This document shows, in pieces, positions 23,101-36,387 of a stretch of DNA of 64,000 nt. The notes under the pieces are model-generated. The model was not told the DNA's origin, did no database searches, and was given only the letters and a program-made list of their open reading frames with translations. This stretch comes from Ziziphus jujuba (taxonomy: Eukaryota > Streptophyta > Magnoliopsida > Rosales > Rhamnaceae), in contig NC_083385.1 of the NCBI RefSeq assembly GCF_031755915.1, positions 635,001-699,000 on the forward strand, in the 5' to 3' direction. The number at the start of each line of letters is the position of its first letter. Positions within the stretch are counted from its first letter, which is position 1. A program made the position numbers and the translations under genes.

Positions 23101-24337
23101 TACGACGAGGACTGAAAGATCGGAATAGTGGAGTTCCATTCCAAGATACATTAAACTTTCTAGATTGGTTTCTGCCAAGTTGCTCAACTTCAGCAAAGTA
23201 CAAGTAAACGTAAAACTCAGAATTGGAATCATTTGCATTCCAGTTCAACTCCAGAGATGCAGTACCATTCTGGGGCTTGGCTGCAGTCCTAATTACGTCA
23301 TAAGGCACTCTATATCCATCTTCAAAGGTATGAATCACTTGAGAGGTTGCAAGGGGATCCCAAGCGGTTGAAATGTAGGAGGTCCAAATGCGATCATAAA
23401 CATCCTCCTGATGTCGACCTGTACCGTTGGTTTGCCCAATATCCAGTCTTTGAAAGAGTAGTAACGAAGCAGATGTCCTCCCAAACTCGGTAGCATATAT
23501 GGAAGCATCAAGGGGTCTGAGCTCCAGCGCAGAGATGAAAGGAACTCCCAAGCCTTTGTCAACAAGGCAAACATGTATGATATCTGATAGTGCGGTGGTG
23601 ATGATCTCAGTTGTGATAATGTGAGAAGCAGATTGGAATGTGACAGTGAACCAAAGGTTGACATCAAGATAGAGGTCGAATTCGGGCAGTCTGTTTAGTC
23701 CATCATAGTTTCCATACAAGAAGGAAGCTCGGATCAAATTCAAGCTGCCATTTCCAGCTGAAGGGTTCAAGGAGTAGCAGTTCTTGAAACCTTGAGGAAA
23801 ACTCCTGAGGTCGGAAAGAGGGAATGGCAGGTTGGGATTGATTGGATATGCATATTGGGAGGAGATGTTGCGGTTAATCCCAGTGATTATGTAAGCTTCA
23901 TCTGAAACATAACTTATGCCGGTATCCACGTCTTGGTATTGGAAATTTGGAGAGCCACAGTCGATGCTTATGAATCCTAAATATAAATATAATGTAAACT
24001 AGTTTTAACAGAGCAAAAACCAACTATAAATGCATACATACAATATACATATATAATCTAATTTAGCATATTAATTCGTAATAATCACCCCTTCTGGTTT
24101 TGGGATGGAAAAACCAAATTAAATCATGGTCATGCATGATGGAACTCAAATCTCGAAATTCAAGCTTAATATGCAACGACTAGTTCTCGCTTTTTATTTT
24201 TATTTTTATTACTATTGTTGTGGTTGTTGTTTTAAAAATTAAGAAAATGCTTGCTAATAAACCTAACCTTGCTGACGCTGGGCATGAGCTAAAGTTGCAG
24301 CCAGCAAAACACAGAAGAAACCAATTAATGTTGCCAT
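20176..24337 (-). CDS. Malectin-like LRR receptor-like serine/threonine kinase (LRR-I subfamily)
   Basis: There are twelve exons (minus strand, 5' to 3'): 24337-24268, 23976-22942, 22738-22603, 22510-22439, 22367-22296, 22187-22107, 21945-21800, 21700-21483, 21371-21245, 21157-21098, 20972-20783 and 20677-20176. They join in frame to 902 aa. Signal peptide: [20 protein letters not shown] malectin-like ectodomain starts [11 protein letters not shown] (about 25-365). It is followed by [20 protein letters not shown] and three LRRs, two of which are exactly 72-nt exons. The transmembrane segment is about 507-528. The kinase has GKGGFG (573-578), VAVK with Lys594, HRD with Asp689 and DFG with Asp707, so it is an RD kinase with all key residues. 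Family members (IOS1, MEE39, At1g51xxx) act at the plasma membrane in defence and development. The ligand is unknown. Confidence 0.92.
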
Positions 24338-25043
24338 TTGCAAAATATGCTCGCAGTCGCAGAGTCGCTGCTGTTCCCTCAGAGCTTTGTCTAAGACTCA
24401 CAGCCAGCCAGTTGCAATAATGGCATACAATTCCACCACTTTCTGCTTACTTATTGAATCACTTTATTTCGTATTTTCAGGGCTTTTTTTTTTTTTTTTT
24501 TTTTTTTGGATGAATAATAATAAGGGCGAGTTGGTCAAACACAATTTGTCTTTATTTTACCAGGTATTTGTAAACAAGTTGCCGCCTTCTGGATGAGGAC
24601 TAGCCAACGACCCACCCGCCCACCAAGCAAACAAAATGAACTATGAATTCCCTTTTCTTTCTTTTTTTTCTTTTTTTTTTTTTTTTATGGTGAATGAACT
24701 ATGAATTCCTGTGTCTGCCTGACAAATATATATATATATATATATCTTATGCAAATTGTCTGATTAATTTAGCCCAATGCAAGTCTGACTCAATAATAAA
24801 GAAACTCCATTAAATTTTTAAATATTTCTTTTATAAAAAACCACATTTTGCGTCATACCAAAAGCCACCTATTTTACTTTTCTAATTGTCTCAAAACTCA
24901 ACCCCTTAATTCATAAAACAAATTAAACATAACTTTACACACAATTTACGATCCGAGCTAATTAATGGCTTTAATTAATTGCAAAACAATTTCTATACCC
25001 ATCCAAAAGGCACCACCTTATACAATGGAGTACTATTTTTCAG

Positions 25044-25075
<32 letters not shown>

Positions 25076-25588
25076 TTGTAATGAAATACTATTTTAGATC
25101 TTTTTTTTTTTTTGGGGGGCTAAAAGAAATACTATTTTAGATCTTGATTGGATATAATTGAACATCAATATATTATATAAAGCTAGCTAGCCCGTGACTC
25201 TGAGCAAAGTAAAAGTATACCTCATAGGCTATAGGCTCCTTATCCTTATCCTTGACAATTGAAACCTTCACATGTATTTTATTTTATTTTAAAATAAAAA
25301 AATAGCCATGATATGCAAACAGTGGTTTAGGTCGGTGGACTAGAGAATTTCAGTAATTTGGGCCGTAGGTTAGTATTGGACCAAATGAAAATCATTCCCG
25401 CCAATGCCAAATCGAACGAGGAGGGCATCGCACACGCCGCCTGCTCTTCTTCAGTTGTTGTTGTTCTTCTTCTTCTTCCGCAGAGCATAGTGCCACAGTG
25501 AGTGAGTAATCCTAATCAGATCTGACATCTACCGGCTCAGCTTGTTCGTAGTACGTACTCCTCCACTTTCAGTTCCGCTTCCATTTCC
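24338..25588. other. Divergent intergenic region between the receptor kinase and MND1
   Basis: This holds both 5' flanks. Long T runs (24485-24508, 24662-24686, 25101-25112), (AT)n tracts (24727-24745, 25043-25068) and a GAA/CTT-rich stretch near 25450-25480 are visible. The last 150 bp are less AT-rich and probably contain the MND1 5' UTR. No other gene is seen. Confidence 0.6.
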
Positions 25589-27638
25589 ATGGTAAGTAAA
25601 TCACTCGCTCTCCATAAACCCTAATTCATTACCTCTCTCAAAGACTCCAACGGACTATCTTTCTGATTTTGCATCATCTTGAATTCTCTTTTCTTTTTCT
25701 TCCTCTTCTCAATTATGATTTCCATCTGTCTATCTACCTTCTCAATTTTTCCGTAATCCCTGATTTCTTTATTTGTTTACTTTTCAATTTTGTTACAATT
25801 ATCTCTCTATTTTATTTTATTTTGTATTATTATCTTTTCTTTGAAAAAAAAATCTTCGCATGCGTTGCAGTCGAAAAAAAGAGGTCTTTCGCTGGACGAG
25901 AAGCGCGAGAAGATACTTCAAATCTTTTATGATTCTCAGGACTTTTTCCTCGTGAGTATTCTTGTTTATGTATTAATTTTATTTATTTAAAATGGATAGC
26001 CATGATGCGATGTTGCTTTTCTAATCGAGTAGAGCACCAGCTTCAACTGTCTGACATGTGTTTGGTTGTTATTTTGCTTCCCCACATTGATCATATCTAT
26101 GATGACGGTGATGATGATGGTGATTTCAGCTTAAGGAACTTGAGAAATTGGGCCCAAAGAAAGGTGTGATTAGCCAGTCAGTGAAAGATGTGGTCCAGAG
26201 TCTGGTGGATGATGATCTTGTTTTAAAAGACAAGATAGGAACTTCTGTGAGTGGATTTTCCATATTTGTTCACTCTTGATATGTACTATATCACACTATT
26301 TTACAACTTGTTTCATCTTTGAATTTTAAATTTCAGGTGTATTTTTGGAGTCTCCCTAGCTGTGCTGGAAATCAGGTGAGACTTTGATATGCTTTTACCA
26401 CGTTGACATGTGTTTTGTATCCATCTTCCTTTCTAGCACCAACTAAGATGGTCCTATCATTGAGCAGCTGAGGAATGTGCATCGCAAACTTGAATCTGAT
26501 ATTCAAAGAAGTGAAAAGCGGCTTGCAGAACTTGTTGATCAGTGTGATGCCCTAAAGAAGGGGAGAGAGGCATCTGTGAGTGTGTTTAAAAAGACCATCT
26601 GGCTTTCATTTAGTTTCTACGTTAAAAGGATCAACTGTTGGGTATTTTATACATTGATTTTTATGCATCGCATTCTCAAGCTAGCTTTCTCCAGGATGAA
26701 CGAGAGGAAGCCTTAGCTAAGCTAAAATCCATTGAGCTCAAGTACTCTGAGTTAAAGGTTAGAAATATGCTGCACCTAGCCACCTCTTTAAAAGAACCCA
26801 ACATTGTTATTAGAATTTTATTCATGTTTTTTTAACTGTATTGCATGGTAAACTTCAGCGTGAAATGGAGCAGTATGCGGAAAATGATCCGGCTGCCTTT
26901 GAAGAAATGAGTTAAGGGTCGCTTTTCACACCTGAAATGACATTTCCTGCTTGATGCTTGAGTGTTACCCCTACTTATCACATGCTTATTCTGTTGGCAG
27001 AGAAAGCAATTGAAGTTGCCCACGCGGCAGTAAACAGATGGACAGGTTTATCATTTTTGCATTAATTTTTTGGTCTTTGTCTGTTGTAGTTCCACACAAT
27101 TGTGACACTGGTGGGTTCTGTTTGTTTCTTAATTATAACGGGCTAAACCTCTGCAGACAACATTTTCACATTGCGCCAGTGGTGTTCAAACAATTTCCCC
27201 GAGGCCAGAGAGCAGCTTGAAAGCATGTACAAAGAGGTATATTATCTGATTAGTTGTTCACTCAATCTATTATTCAATGCGATAACAATAAACTTAAACC
27301 TTTGAAATTAACATTGCTGCGGGAATTCTCAGTTTCTCTAGCTAACTCCTACATTTTTAAACACAAAAGCATTGGAAGATAAAATAATAATAATAATAAA
27401 TAAATAAATAAAGCATTTCAGATTTGTCTCTCTGCTTCTTTTTTTCATGGGGCCATAATTGTTCTTCTTGGCTTGTGATTAAAAGGTCCTAAATCCTGGA
27501 TAGTAAAACTTTTAATGCCACGTAGTTTCCCAAGCTTCTATCTTTCCTCTGAAAATGTGCTCCAAAATGCAGGTAGGAATAACTGATGACTTCGACTATT
27601 TGGAGTTGTCGTCAGTTCCCACGCAGCTCGATGGGTGA
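25589..27638 (+). CDS. MND1: Meiotic nuclear division protein 1 homolog
   Basis: The exons are 25589-25591, 25871-25951, 26130-26246, 26337-26375, 26468-26575, 26695-26757, 26859-26910, 27001-27045, 27157-27236 and 27573-27638, giving 217 aa. The start [20 protein letters not shown] and the winged-helix block [20 protein letters not shown] are the signature of MND1. Then come a YFWSLPS strand, a coiled coil ([20 protein letters not shown] and following) and the C-terminal [23 protein letters not shown]1 pairs with HOP2 and stimulates DMC1/RAD51 strand invasion in meiotic homologous recombination (family knowledge). The first coding exon is only the ATG: no other upstream frame joins to SKKRG, and ATG|GTAAGT gives a perfect donor. 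The gene ends about 1.9 kb from the convergent VPS32 gene. Confidence 0.93.
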
Positions 27639-28242
27639 TTAGACGGTTGCACATGATAATAATATAGCTGGTTGCATTTCTATGACTACATATGTAGACC
27701 TAGTGATGTCAGCACAATGCAAGTTTCCTTTTTCTGCATAAAACACTGATACGTTGACTTGATTCAAGCTTTATGAAATCATAAATGTTGAGAAGAAGTT
27801 ACATCTGATGGTTAGTGGAATTGACTCCGATGCAAAAGTCCTATGCGGCTATTTGGTATTTGTGTGTTGTTTGAATTGAGTAACATTAATGATTTGACTT
27901 TGCTGTTTGCCGGAGGCATTCTGAAGCGACAAGGATCTCTCATTTCATTAGAAAAGAAATGGAACGTCTTAATTTGCATTAGCCAAATTATGATCTGTCA
28001 ACAATATCGAACCTAATGGCTAAATTTGTGCCATATCATCATTGTAAGATAGAAACATTTCTTTTAGTTATCAGTTAGTATTAGTTTCCTTTTAATGGTT
28101 TCAAATTTTAAAAAAAAAAAAAAAAAAAAAAATATGACGACTCAAAATAAAATTTCTAGCTGATTGATTAGCTACAAGGTATTTAAAAAAAAAAAAAAAA
28201 AAGAATACTATACACTATAAACTAATATAACTAAAATAATAA

Positions 28243-28325
<83 letters not shown>

Positions 28326-29528
28326 CCCTAATTGTTATGTTTTAAGTAATATTAAGAATTAAAAAATAAATTGGCAAAATAAATAGAACCCCTAAATTAT
28401 TTGGTAGTTACAAGTAATCCTCCTAAACTATGTAAATAACAAATCTCTCTCTGTACTATATTAGTATGTTCCAAATTCAACCCTAGTGTCAACTGTCAAC
28501 TGTGTAATTAAAAACATAAGTTTTTTTAGTTGAATTGATAAGTAATATGATATTACGATTCACAAAATAATATATAAAGGAATGATAAATAAATTTTGTT
28601 AAAATTTTTGGCTACAAATGTATATTATCCATATATTTTGACTAAAAACCAAAATATAATGTAATATTAATAAGTTCAATTTATTTGTATTTCTTTGATG
28701 GTAATATTTTTAATTTTAAACTTTTTATATAAAAAAATTACTATATATTAATATTTTAAATTTTAGTTTCAAAAAAATATTCATGTTAATTTCATTTTAT
28801 GAGGGTAATATGGAATTATGCGCAGGTTTTGTTAATTTGTTAAGGTGGTTATTTGTAAGATGAGGGTGTTTTTGGGTTATAAGCTGTCGATTTAAAGGAC
28901 GATTATCATTTTTATTTATTTATTTATTTATTTAAGGACAATGGACGAATATCATGTGTCAGACTCTGCTTTTTAAGATTTTGCATTATAAAACGGTAGT
29001 AAAAAAAGTTATGGGCATCAGAAAATTATCTAACCGGTCGAATCGGATGGCATCCTCTCTGTGTGCACGTTTATTCGGGTTCTTCAAAAAATTCACTTTT
29101 AATTGTGGTTCAAATGTGCAGAAGGCAGTGTAAATTACTCTACACTGCAGCCTAATCGATTCTCCTGATGGATTCTTCTACACATGTATGTAAATTTGTG
29201 AGAAAGAACACAGGCTACTACCAATAATATCAAAATTTAATTTTATTTTTAATGAAAGCCAATATTATTAGACTTATAAATCAAAACATTGAGAAGTCGC
29301 AGTGTTTCATCAATATAATGGCTGTTTAGATTACAAGGACCAACTAATCCAAATTGAACAATGCTTTACTTCATTTGAATCCACTCGTTTCATTTAAGTT
29401 TGACCTTTGAAGGATTGTCAATTCCACACCAAAACTATACATACGGAAGCATTAATAGAAAATTAACAGATTGAGCCTGCTAATTCTAACCCAAACGTTC
29501 ATCATATTACAACCGACCAATAACCTGC
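27639..29528. other. Convergent intergenic region between MND1 and VPS32
   Basis: This holds both 3' flanks and AT-rich DNA. A poly-A run lies at 28110-28132, another at 28183-28202, and an (AT)n tract at about 28248-28319. No credible coding frame was found. Confidence 0.65.
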
Positions 29529-32213
29529 TTAAAGTGCCATCTCAGCCTGCAAAGCAGCAAGTTCATCCTCTTCAGCAGTGCGCTTCTGAGGAACAGGACG
29601 AGATGGTTGCCGGCCTGCTGGGACCTGCACTGGAGCTGCAGGAGCTGTTGTTGCAGGCTGAAGGAGCTGCTCTTCCAATTCAGCACCTTCCAGTTCTTCA
29701 AGTTCAGCTTCCAATTCATCCTGCAATGACAAAAATGCCTAAACTTCTCAGCAGCCACATATTAACACTCAATTTCATCACATGGAAGGAATATATTAAT
29801 AACATATCCACTTTGAGACCAAATAAAGCCTGCGAGGAAAAAAATATTCATTACAAGAATACAAACCTCATCAAAATCAGCTGCTGTACCAATTGGAGCT
29901 GACAGAGCTTCCTGTATCTGTTTCATGTTCTCTGTTTGCTCATTAATCTCGTCCATGGTCTTGTCCACATCATCTATATTCCTGTATGACCCACATAATT
30001 TATATCATTAAAATATTTTTCATTTCAGGTACAGACAGATACTAAATAGAACTATTACACACGTTGCTTTTTGCATTGCCTTCATTGCAGCCGCTCCAGT
30101 TCTCAAAGCATCAACAGTTTCTGTTGTGGCTTTGGCACCTTCCAGCATTATCATCTACAACAATATATGTAATAAATCAATAATGATATCATCTGTGATA
30201 TTCTAATCTGCAAAAAGGAGGAAAAGGTCTTCACACCTATGTAAGCTATTAATATATATAGTTCCACCATTACCTGATCATGGATGCGCAACTGGAAATT
30301 CCCAAGTTGCTCTATTTGCTGTTCGTACAGCCTCTTCCTCTTCAAACATTGTATAGCCACTATAAAAGCATTAATGGTTAGCTTTGAAGCATAAGCAAAT
30401 AGAAAATTGAAAAAAATCATGCACAAAACACTTTTGGTTTAAAATCCAAGTCAAATAGTTGAGGCTATACTGACAGATAAATACAAGCATGAATTACCAT
30501 TCACATATTTAAAACTACAGGAACTATAAATTTAGAATAGAAGCCCCATGTCATTTTTAATTGTATTTAACAAGTTGGTGGCAGAAGCTGTAACTTCATG
30601 ATCATATAAACACTCGGACTCTAAATATAGGGTCCATAAAATCAGAAGTAACACTTTGCACTAAGACTAGCAAGGAAACAGATATCAAACAAGAGTGCTA
30701 GACTAATAAGCATCTATGTTTAAAAAGAGTACAACACCTAATAAGCATCTATGTTTAAAAAGAGTCGAACACCTATCCCATGGTCTACGTATTCCATGAA
30801 GCAAAAGTGAACTGGTAAATAACAGCTTCACTCACTGCAAGAACTACATCAACTCCAAACGCAAAATAATTCAATATAAAACATTCAACAGCTAAAAATA
30901 TCAGTCTTCATAAATGACAATATTTCACAATCATACATCGTTTGTTCTTTGCTCTGGTGAACTCCTTAGCTTTTTCAACTTCTGCAGTAGCCTTTTTTTG
31001 TAAAACTTTCTCCTTTTTCTCCAGCAACTCAAGTGTCTGTACCATTCAAAAAGTTAAAGAGTGTAATAAGGAAAAAAGAAACAAGATTATAAACAGAAGC
31101 TTGCATCTATGTAAAACCTTGTGTATAACAGAATATCAACTTGTTGTATATTACTATTGCATTTGAACAATTTCAATAGCGATCACACAAATAAACAGTA
31201 AAAAGCTGCTCATTCTCCATCATAAGTTTGGTAAATTCTATCAGAAAGAAACACAGAATGAATAGGTATGTCAATAGAAAACCACTGTCTGTGTATTTGC
31301 AAAAGTAGAAGATTGGGGAGGAGAGTCAGTGGAATCTTCTACCACAAGATCCATTAGACAATCATGATATCCATCAATCATGATTTTCTACAAGACTCAA
31401 ATGTTAGGGGGAAAAAAAAAATTATAGTGCAGATACGAGCAGAGATTACGAACATTAGTTGCTCAAATATTTCCTTCCCATAAACACGCATAAGATTAAG
31501 GATGTGTGTGTGCAAGTATGGCTGTGAAAGTTAACCTTTTCAAGCTAAAACAAATTTGAAGCACAAAGAAAGACTACCACAGAAGCATTAATGTGACAAA
31601 GGATTCATGAAAGATTAGAATTTTGAAAAATGGACCTCCAAACAAATGTAAAGCTGGAAAATAAAGCCCAATAAACATAGCGAACATTAGTTGCTATACA
31701 GATTCTCATACATGTAAAGAATGATGGGTAAGTCGGATATGCAATTCATGCTTGGCTAACAAAGCATCCAAATAAATAAACAATTTAACCAGAATGTTTG
31801 CCAAAACGTTAAATACAAATCCTTATTTCATCCACAGTATAGAAACATTACTTCAAAAGCGTAATTGCATGATATAATAATGATTTCATCGGCCCACAAT
31901 TTAATTATCGAGCAAGCAGCCCCAAAGCAATTCACAACCCCATCAAAAACCATCAATACCAAATGGAAAATATTAAGAATATAATATAATCGATTGAAAG
32001 CATATTGAGCAAGCCAGAATCGTAATATTGAAATCAAATGAATAAAACCCGTGCCAAAAACAAAAGCATCAAACAATCAAAATAAGGTTTGTCTAATCCC
32101 AATTAATAAACAATAACTAATAAAATTGGCGATCATCATACCTCGTTTAACTTGTCTAAGGAGGTAAGGGCATTGGTTTCCTGTTTAGGTTTCCCAAAAA
32201 TCCTAGTAAACAT
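29529..32213 (-). CDS. VPS32: ESCRT-III core subunit SNF7/VPS32 (CHMP4 homolog)
   Basis: There are six exons on the minus strand: 32213-32142, 31036-30937, 30359-30274, 30154-30063, 29981-29867 and 29720-29529 (218 aa). It reads MFTRIFGKPKQETNALTSLD, then a basic alpha-helical N-terminal half (KEFTRAKNKR, CLKRKRLYEQQIEQLGNFQL) and an acidic C-terminal half (DDVDKTMDEINEQTENMKQI). It ends with the linker PVPQKRTAEEDELAALQAEM and AL. Length, basic-to-acidic layout and near-identity to Arabidopsis VPS32/SNF7 in memory make the call firm. SNF7 polymerises on endosomal membranes to drive multivesicular-body vesicle budding. At the exon 2-3 junction the codon TTG gives KNKRLAIQ, where I remember KNKRAAIQ in Arabidopsis; this is minor. 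A GA run at 32540-32554 lies in the 5' flank. Confidence 0.95.
30705..30774 (+). repeat. 35-bp tandem duplication in a VPS32 intron
   Basis: AATAAGCATCTATGTTTAAA and the following bases repeat with a period of exactly 35 (30705 and 30740), with about two differences. It lies inside the intron between the second and third VPS32 exons and has no evident function. Confidence 0.85.
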
Positions 32214-33498
32214 GGTTGGTTTATCTGTGATTGACCCTCCTAAATCTTCTGCAAAACTATGAATTAGGTCATGCAAAAAGCAAAACCCTAATCTAAAATC
32301 GATCGGAAAGAATTAACAGTCAATAAATAAATAAATAAAAGAAGGACCGCGATATTTACAGATTGATAGGCTTTATTGAAAAAGGATAATTAAAAAAATA
32401 AAATAAATAAAAAATCCAAATATATCGTACCTTGAAAATTGATCAGGAGGTTCGAATTAGGGATCGGATTTAAAGAAAATTAAAGAACACCAAAATTCAG
32501 AGCTTCGGAGGAGAAAAGGGAAAAGATCGGTGGATCGAGAGAGAGAGAGAGAGAGTGGGTATTTTGGTTAAATGCAAAGGAACTGGGGGTTTTCCCAATT
32601 TCTTAAGCGTGTTGGATTTGGGTGAAGTAGAGGACGGGAAGGTGCCTTTTCCTTACGTCGTTGTTTGGAAGTCTTACTCTTCCACGTGGACCGCATTTGA
32701 TTGGTTTCTGCTCGATTGGGTCCCATTCTCCATAATTTATTCAACGGCTGGATTTGAGTCTTTTCTCTTTGTCCCCTGAAACGGTGTCGCTTCGATGTTC
32801 ATCCTTTATTCTTTTATATGATAGTTGCTTATTTGCAATTTTTCTTCTTTTTTTTTTTTTTTGGGTTGAAAATCCCACTTGTGTTTTTTTTTTTTTTTTT
32901 GTGGTGAATAAAAAATAGACCTATGGTAATTGTCTGCGGTTTAAGTTTTAAAGAATTATGGATCATTAGCAATTGTAGTTTTATAACCATACAGGAATTT
33001 ACAGACTACCCAGTCCACTACCCGTACAGTTGTCCCTATCACCCTCTCATATAGTACTTAGTATGTGAAATCCACACCAAAACTTAGATAGAACTTACTA
33101 GGAATCAAACCCGCTACAACTCCTACAAGCAGATATAAAGGATTTGTCGGCTTCCTACCATTTAATCCACCCACTTGTGTCTATTTGGATACAAGGAATG
33201 CAACATTCTATATGTTTATAGTTGGGCTTAGTTTGTATTTTCTAAGAAAAACAATTTTAAGAAAAAGAAATGCAAATAATTACTTAGTATTGGGTAAATT
33301 ATTATTTTATAATTAATTTATATTTTTTTAAAAAATTTTGAATATTTAATAAATAGCAATGTTTAATTATTGTAATTGTATACAATGTTTAACACAAAAT
33401 TATTCTATTTTTGTTTAAAAAAATATTATTTTACTCAATGCCGAATATATTTAATATATCAAAACTCAACATTTAAAAATTAAAATTACAAATTGAGG

Positions 33499-33581
<83 letters not shown>

Positions 33582-33974
33582 CTAGTAGGAATGACACTAA
33601 CTTTATTAGTAAAGGTTAAATTTTGTATTTTAAATATTTAAAAAAATTAAAACTGGAATTTCTAAAGCTAGCATTTTATCACTTTTCAAAATTACCTTCT
33701 AGAGAATATACATGTATAATTTTAAATTTTAAATTTTACCAAACACCTAAATTAACTTTTAATTAGTTAATAATCAATTTTAGGGCTAAAAAACAATCCC
33801 AAACATACTCTTAGATTGTTTCAAACAGGCTATTTTTTTTTTTAAGGTAATAAAAGTGGATAGGATATCATATAAGGGAATGAAATGAATTTTTATTTAT
33901 TTATTTATTTTTTTTGTGGATGATGGTAATGGTACTTCAAAAGTTATGCGGCTTTAATCCTCATTCATAAATAG

Positions 33975-34029
<55 letters not shown>

Positions 34030-34791
34030 TTATAATAGTTTCTATTGTTATTTTGGTGTTTTGAATTCAATTTTTTTTAATTTTAAGTGTAAGTAATTTA
34101 CTAATTGATTTAACATCATTGACACATGAATTTCATATGCTTGCAACCAAAAATGAATGTTTGTTGTGCTATGATAGTATATATTTGGATAAGACAATTC
34201 TAAACATGTATTGAAATAGTTTTATAATCAATATGATTATTTTGTTAAAAAAAAAAAAAACATTTATTTTGAGTTATTGCAATATTTTTATTTTTTTGAA
34301 GATAGTGATTGCAAAATTATTATCAACATCTTTATCGACATTGCTATAGTTATTGCAAAATTAGTATCAACATCTTTATCGACATTGCCTTTTTTATATG
34401 TGATAATGTGACCAAGAAAAAAAAAAAATCGCTTTTAATTATGTGCTCCATTAATAAGTTGTATGCTCCATTAATAAGTTGTACATGCTTGTTCCAAAAA
34501 AAACTAAAAAAAGGTTGTACATGTATGTAACTCTATTCGTTCGACAAAAGAAAAGTGGTAGTTGTTTTTCACGTTGTGCAAAAAGAAAGGCCGGTTGCAA
34601 CATCTGCAAGTCCATACGAACACCATCCGCAGCAAAGCGTTGTTTTCAGGCTCCGCACTTGATGAGGTCAGCTTCCTTGTATTATAACATAGATTGTTTT
34701 CTTTTATTTTAGTTTCTTTCCTTTTTCCGCCCAATTTTCCACTGCTCCAACCAAGCAAAGCGCTCTATTAGAAGCAAAACCCTCTTGTATA

Positions 34792-34822
<31 letters not shown>

Positions 34823-34876
34823 CGATCGTGTTGTTCATAACTCTAAGCTGTGCAGTCTCCGCATACATTACATTAC
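32214..34876. other. Divergent intergenic region between VPS32 and the ILR1-like gene
   Basis: The VPS32 5' UTR is on the left and the ILR1-like 5' UTR, with a long CT tract (34793-34819), is on the right. Two large (AT)n tracts (about 33502-33579 and 33975-34026), a 49-bp near-tandem repeat (ATTATTATCAACATC/ATTAGTATCAACATC, about 34316-34388) and a 23-bp one (ATGCTCCATTAATAAGTTGT, about 34442-34485) occur. The stretch 33000-33190 read on the minus strand has a GGGTTTGATTCC B-box-like motif and may be an old SINE. No gene is seen. Confidence 0.55.
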
Positions 34877-36352
34877 ATGGGTCTCTTCATCTTGAATCGC
34901 ATGGTCTATTTGATTATCATAGTCACCATGTTCACGGCTTTTGTGCCACCATCCATTTGTATTCTGAGCCCGGAAGAGGTGGCAAAAATCCCAGTTAAAT
35001 TCCTTGACTTGGCGAAAAAGCAGGAGGTTTTGGATTGGATGGTGGGTGTTAGAAGGAAGATACACGAGAACCCAGAACTTGGATTTGAGGAATTCGAAAC
35101 AAGCAAGCTTATCAGAGCCGAGCTTGACAAGATGGGCGTTCCTTATAGGTACCCACTTGCTGAAACCGGTTTGGTTGGTTATATTGGGACTGGAATGCCT
35201 CCTATTGTTGCCATTCGAGCCGACATGGATGCTCTACCGCTGCAGGTTCATTCATTCTTTAGCTTCATCTTATATATTGTTAAATCACAGTTTCTTTCTT
35301 TTCTTTCTTTCTCGTCTTAATTAATTAATTTTTCACTCGGTTTTTTTGTCCAGTGATTGTTGTTGAACTGTAAATTAATGTATTTTTACTATAATAATAA
35401 TAATACCTATGGTTTCGATTGTTGTCACAGGAGAGTGTGGATTGGGAGCACAAGAGCAAAGTCCCTGGAAAGATGCATGCTTGCGGTCACGATGCCCATG
35501 TTGCTATGCTTCTTGGTGCTGCAAAAATCCTTAAACAACATCAACACCAACTGCAGGTTTTTTCTTTTCACATTTTACCTCTTTACAATCTTTTATTGTA
35601 TATATATTGAATTGAATCTCATATATATATATATATATATTTATATGGGGATAGATACATAGCCTAGACCTAGATGCTTCTATGATTACTAATCATGATT
35701 GTTAAATTTATTGTTCTGGGGCCACCACAAGTGTTTTTTGACTTATCATCTAATTTATATGTGCCATTTAATTAATATTTAATTCTGTTCGACATTCAAT
35801 TCATGATCAATTAGTTTGTTGGCTAGAGTCCGGAGAGTATTTGTCAAGTATTTATTTGGTGTTGGGTGGTTTAAAGATTTGCTATAAAGGAAGATATTGC
35901 TTAGAATGCTCAATTGTTGTCAGCATCATCCTCAATATATCAATTCATAGACCTGTACCCGTGGAAAACGAAAAATTAACTCGTTTGATTAAGATATCCT
36001 GAAACATGGCTCCTTGTATTGTATAATATGTCTATGGTCGTGCAAAAGTTTCTTCTAACCCTTTCATGTTATCATCTAGGGTGGTAGTTTTTTTGAACAT
36101 TTTTAGTGCACAGTGAAACTACATGCCAATGTTGCTGGCACCACCAAATTAGTGCATGCCGCTTGAAAAGTTGAAGAAACTACTTGATCCAACATATTGG
36201 ATGTAAATTTCCTCTTAAAAAAGGATCATCTTCCGTATAAACTATCTGTTAAGTGTGCTTAATGGTATAGTAAGGAGAAGACTCCCCATCAATATTACAC
36301 TGGTCGTAGATTTATCTATTCATTTTCCTGTCTTCCTCATTGAAGACCAGAG

Positions 36353-36387
<35 letters not shown>

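Noticed and set aside
34850..34876. Earlier start for the ILR1-like protein at 34850
   Set aside because: It would need a GTG start. The ATG at 34877 precedes a good signal peptide.
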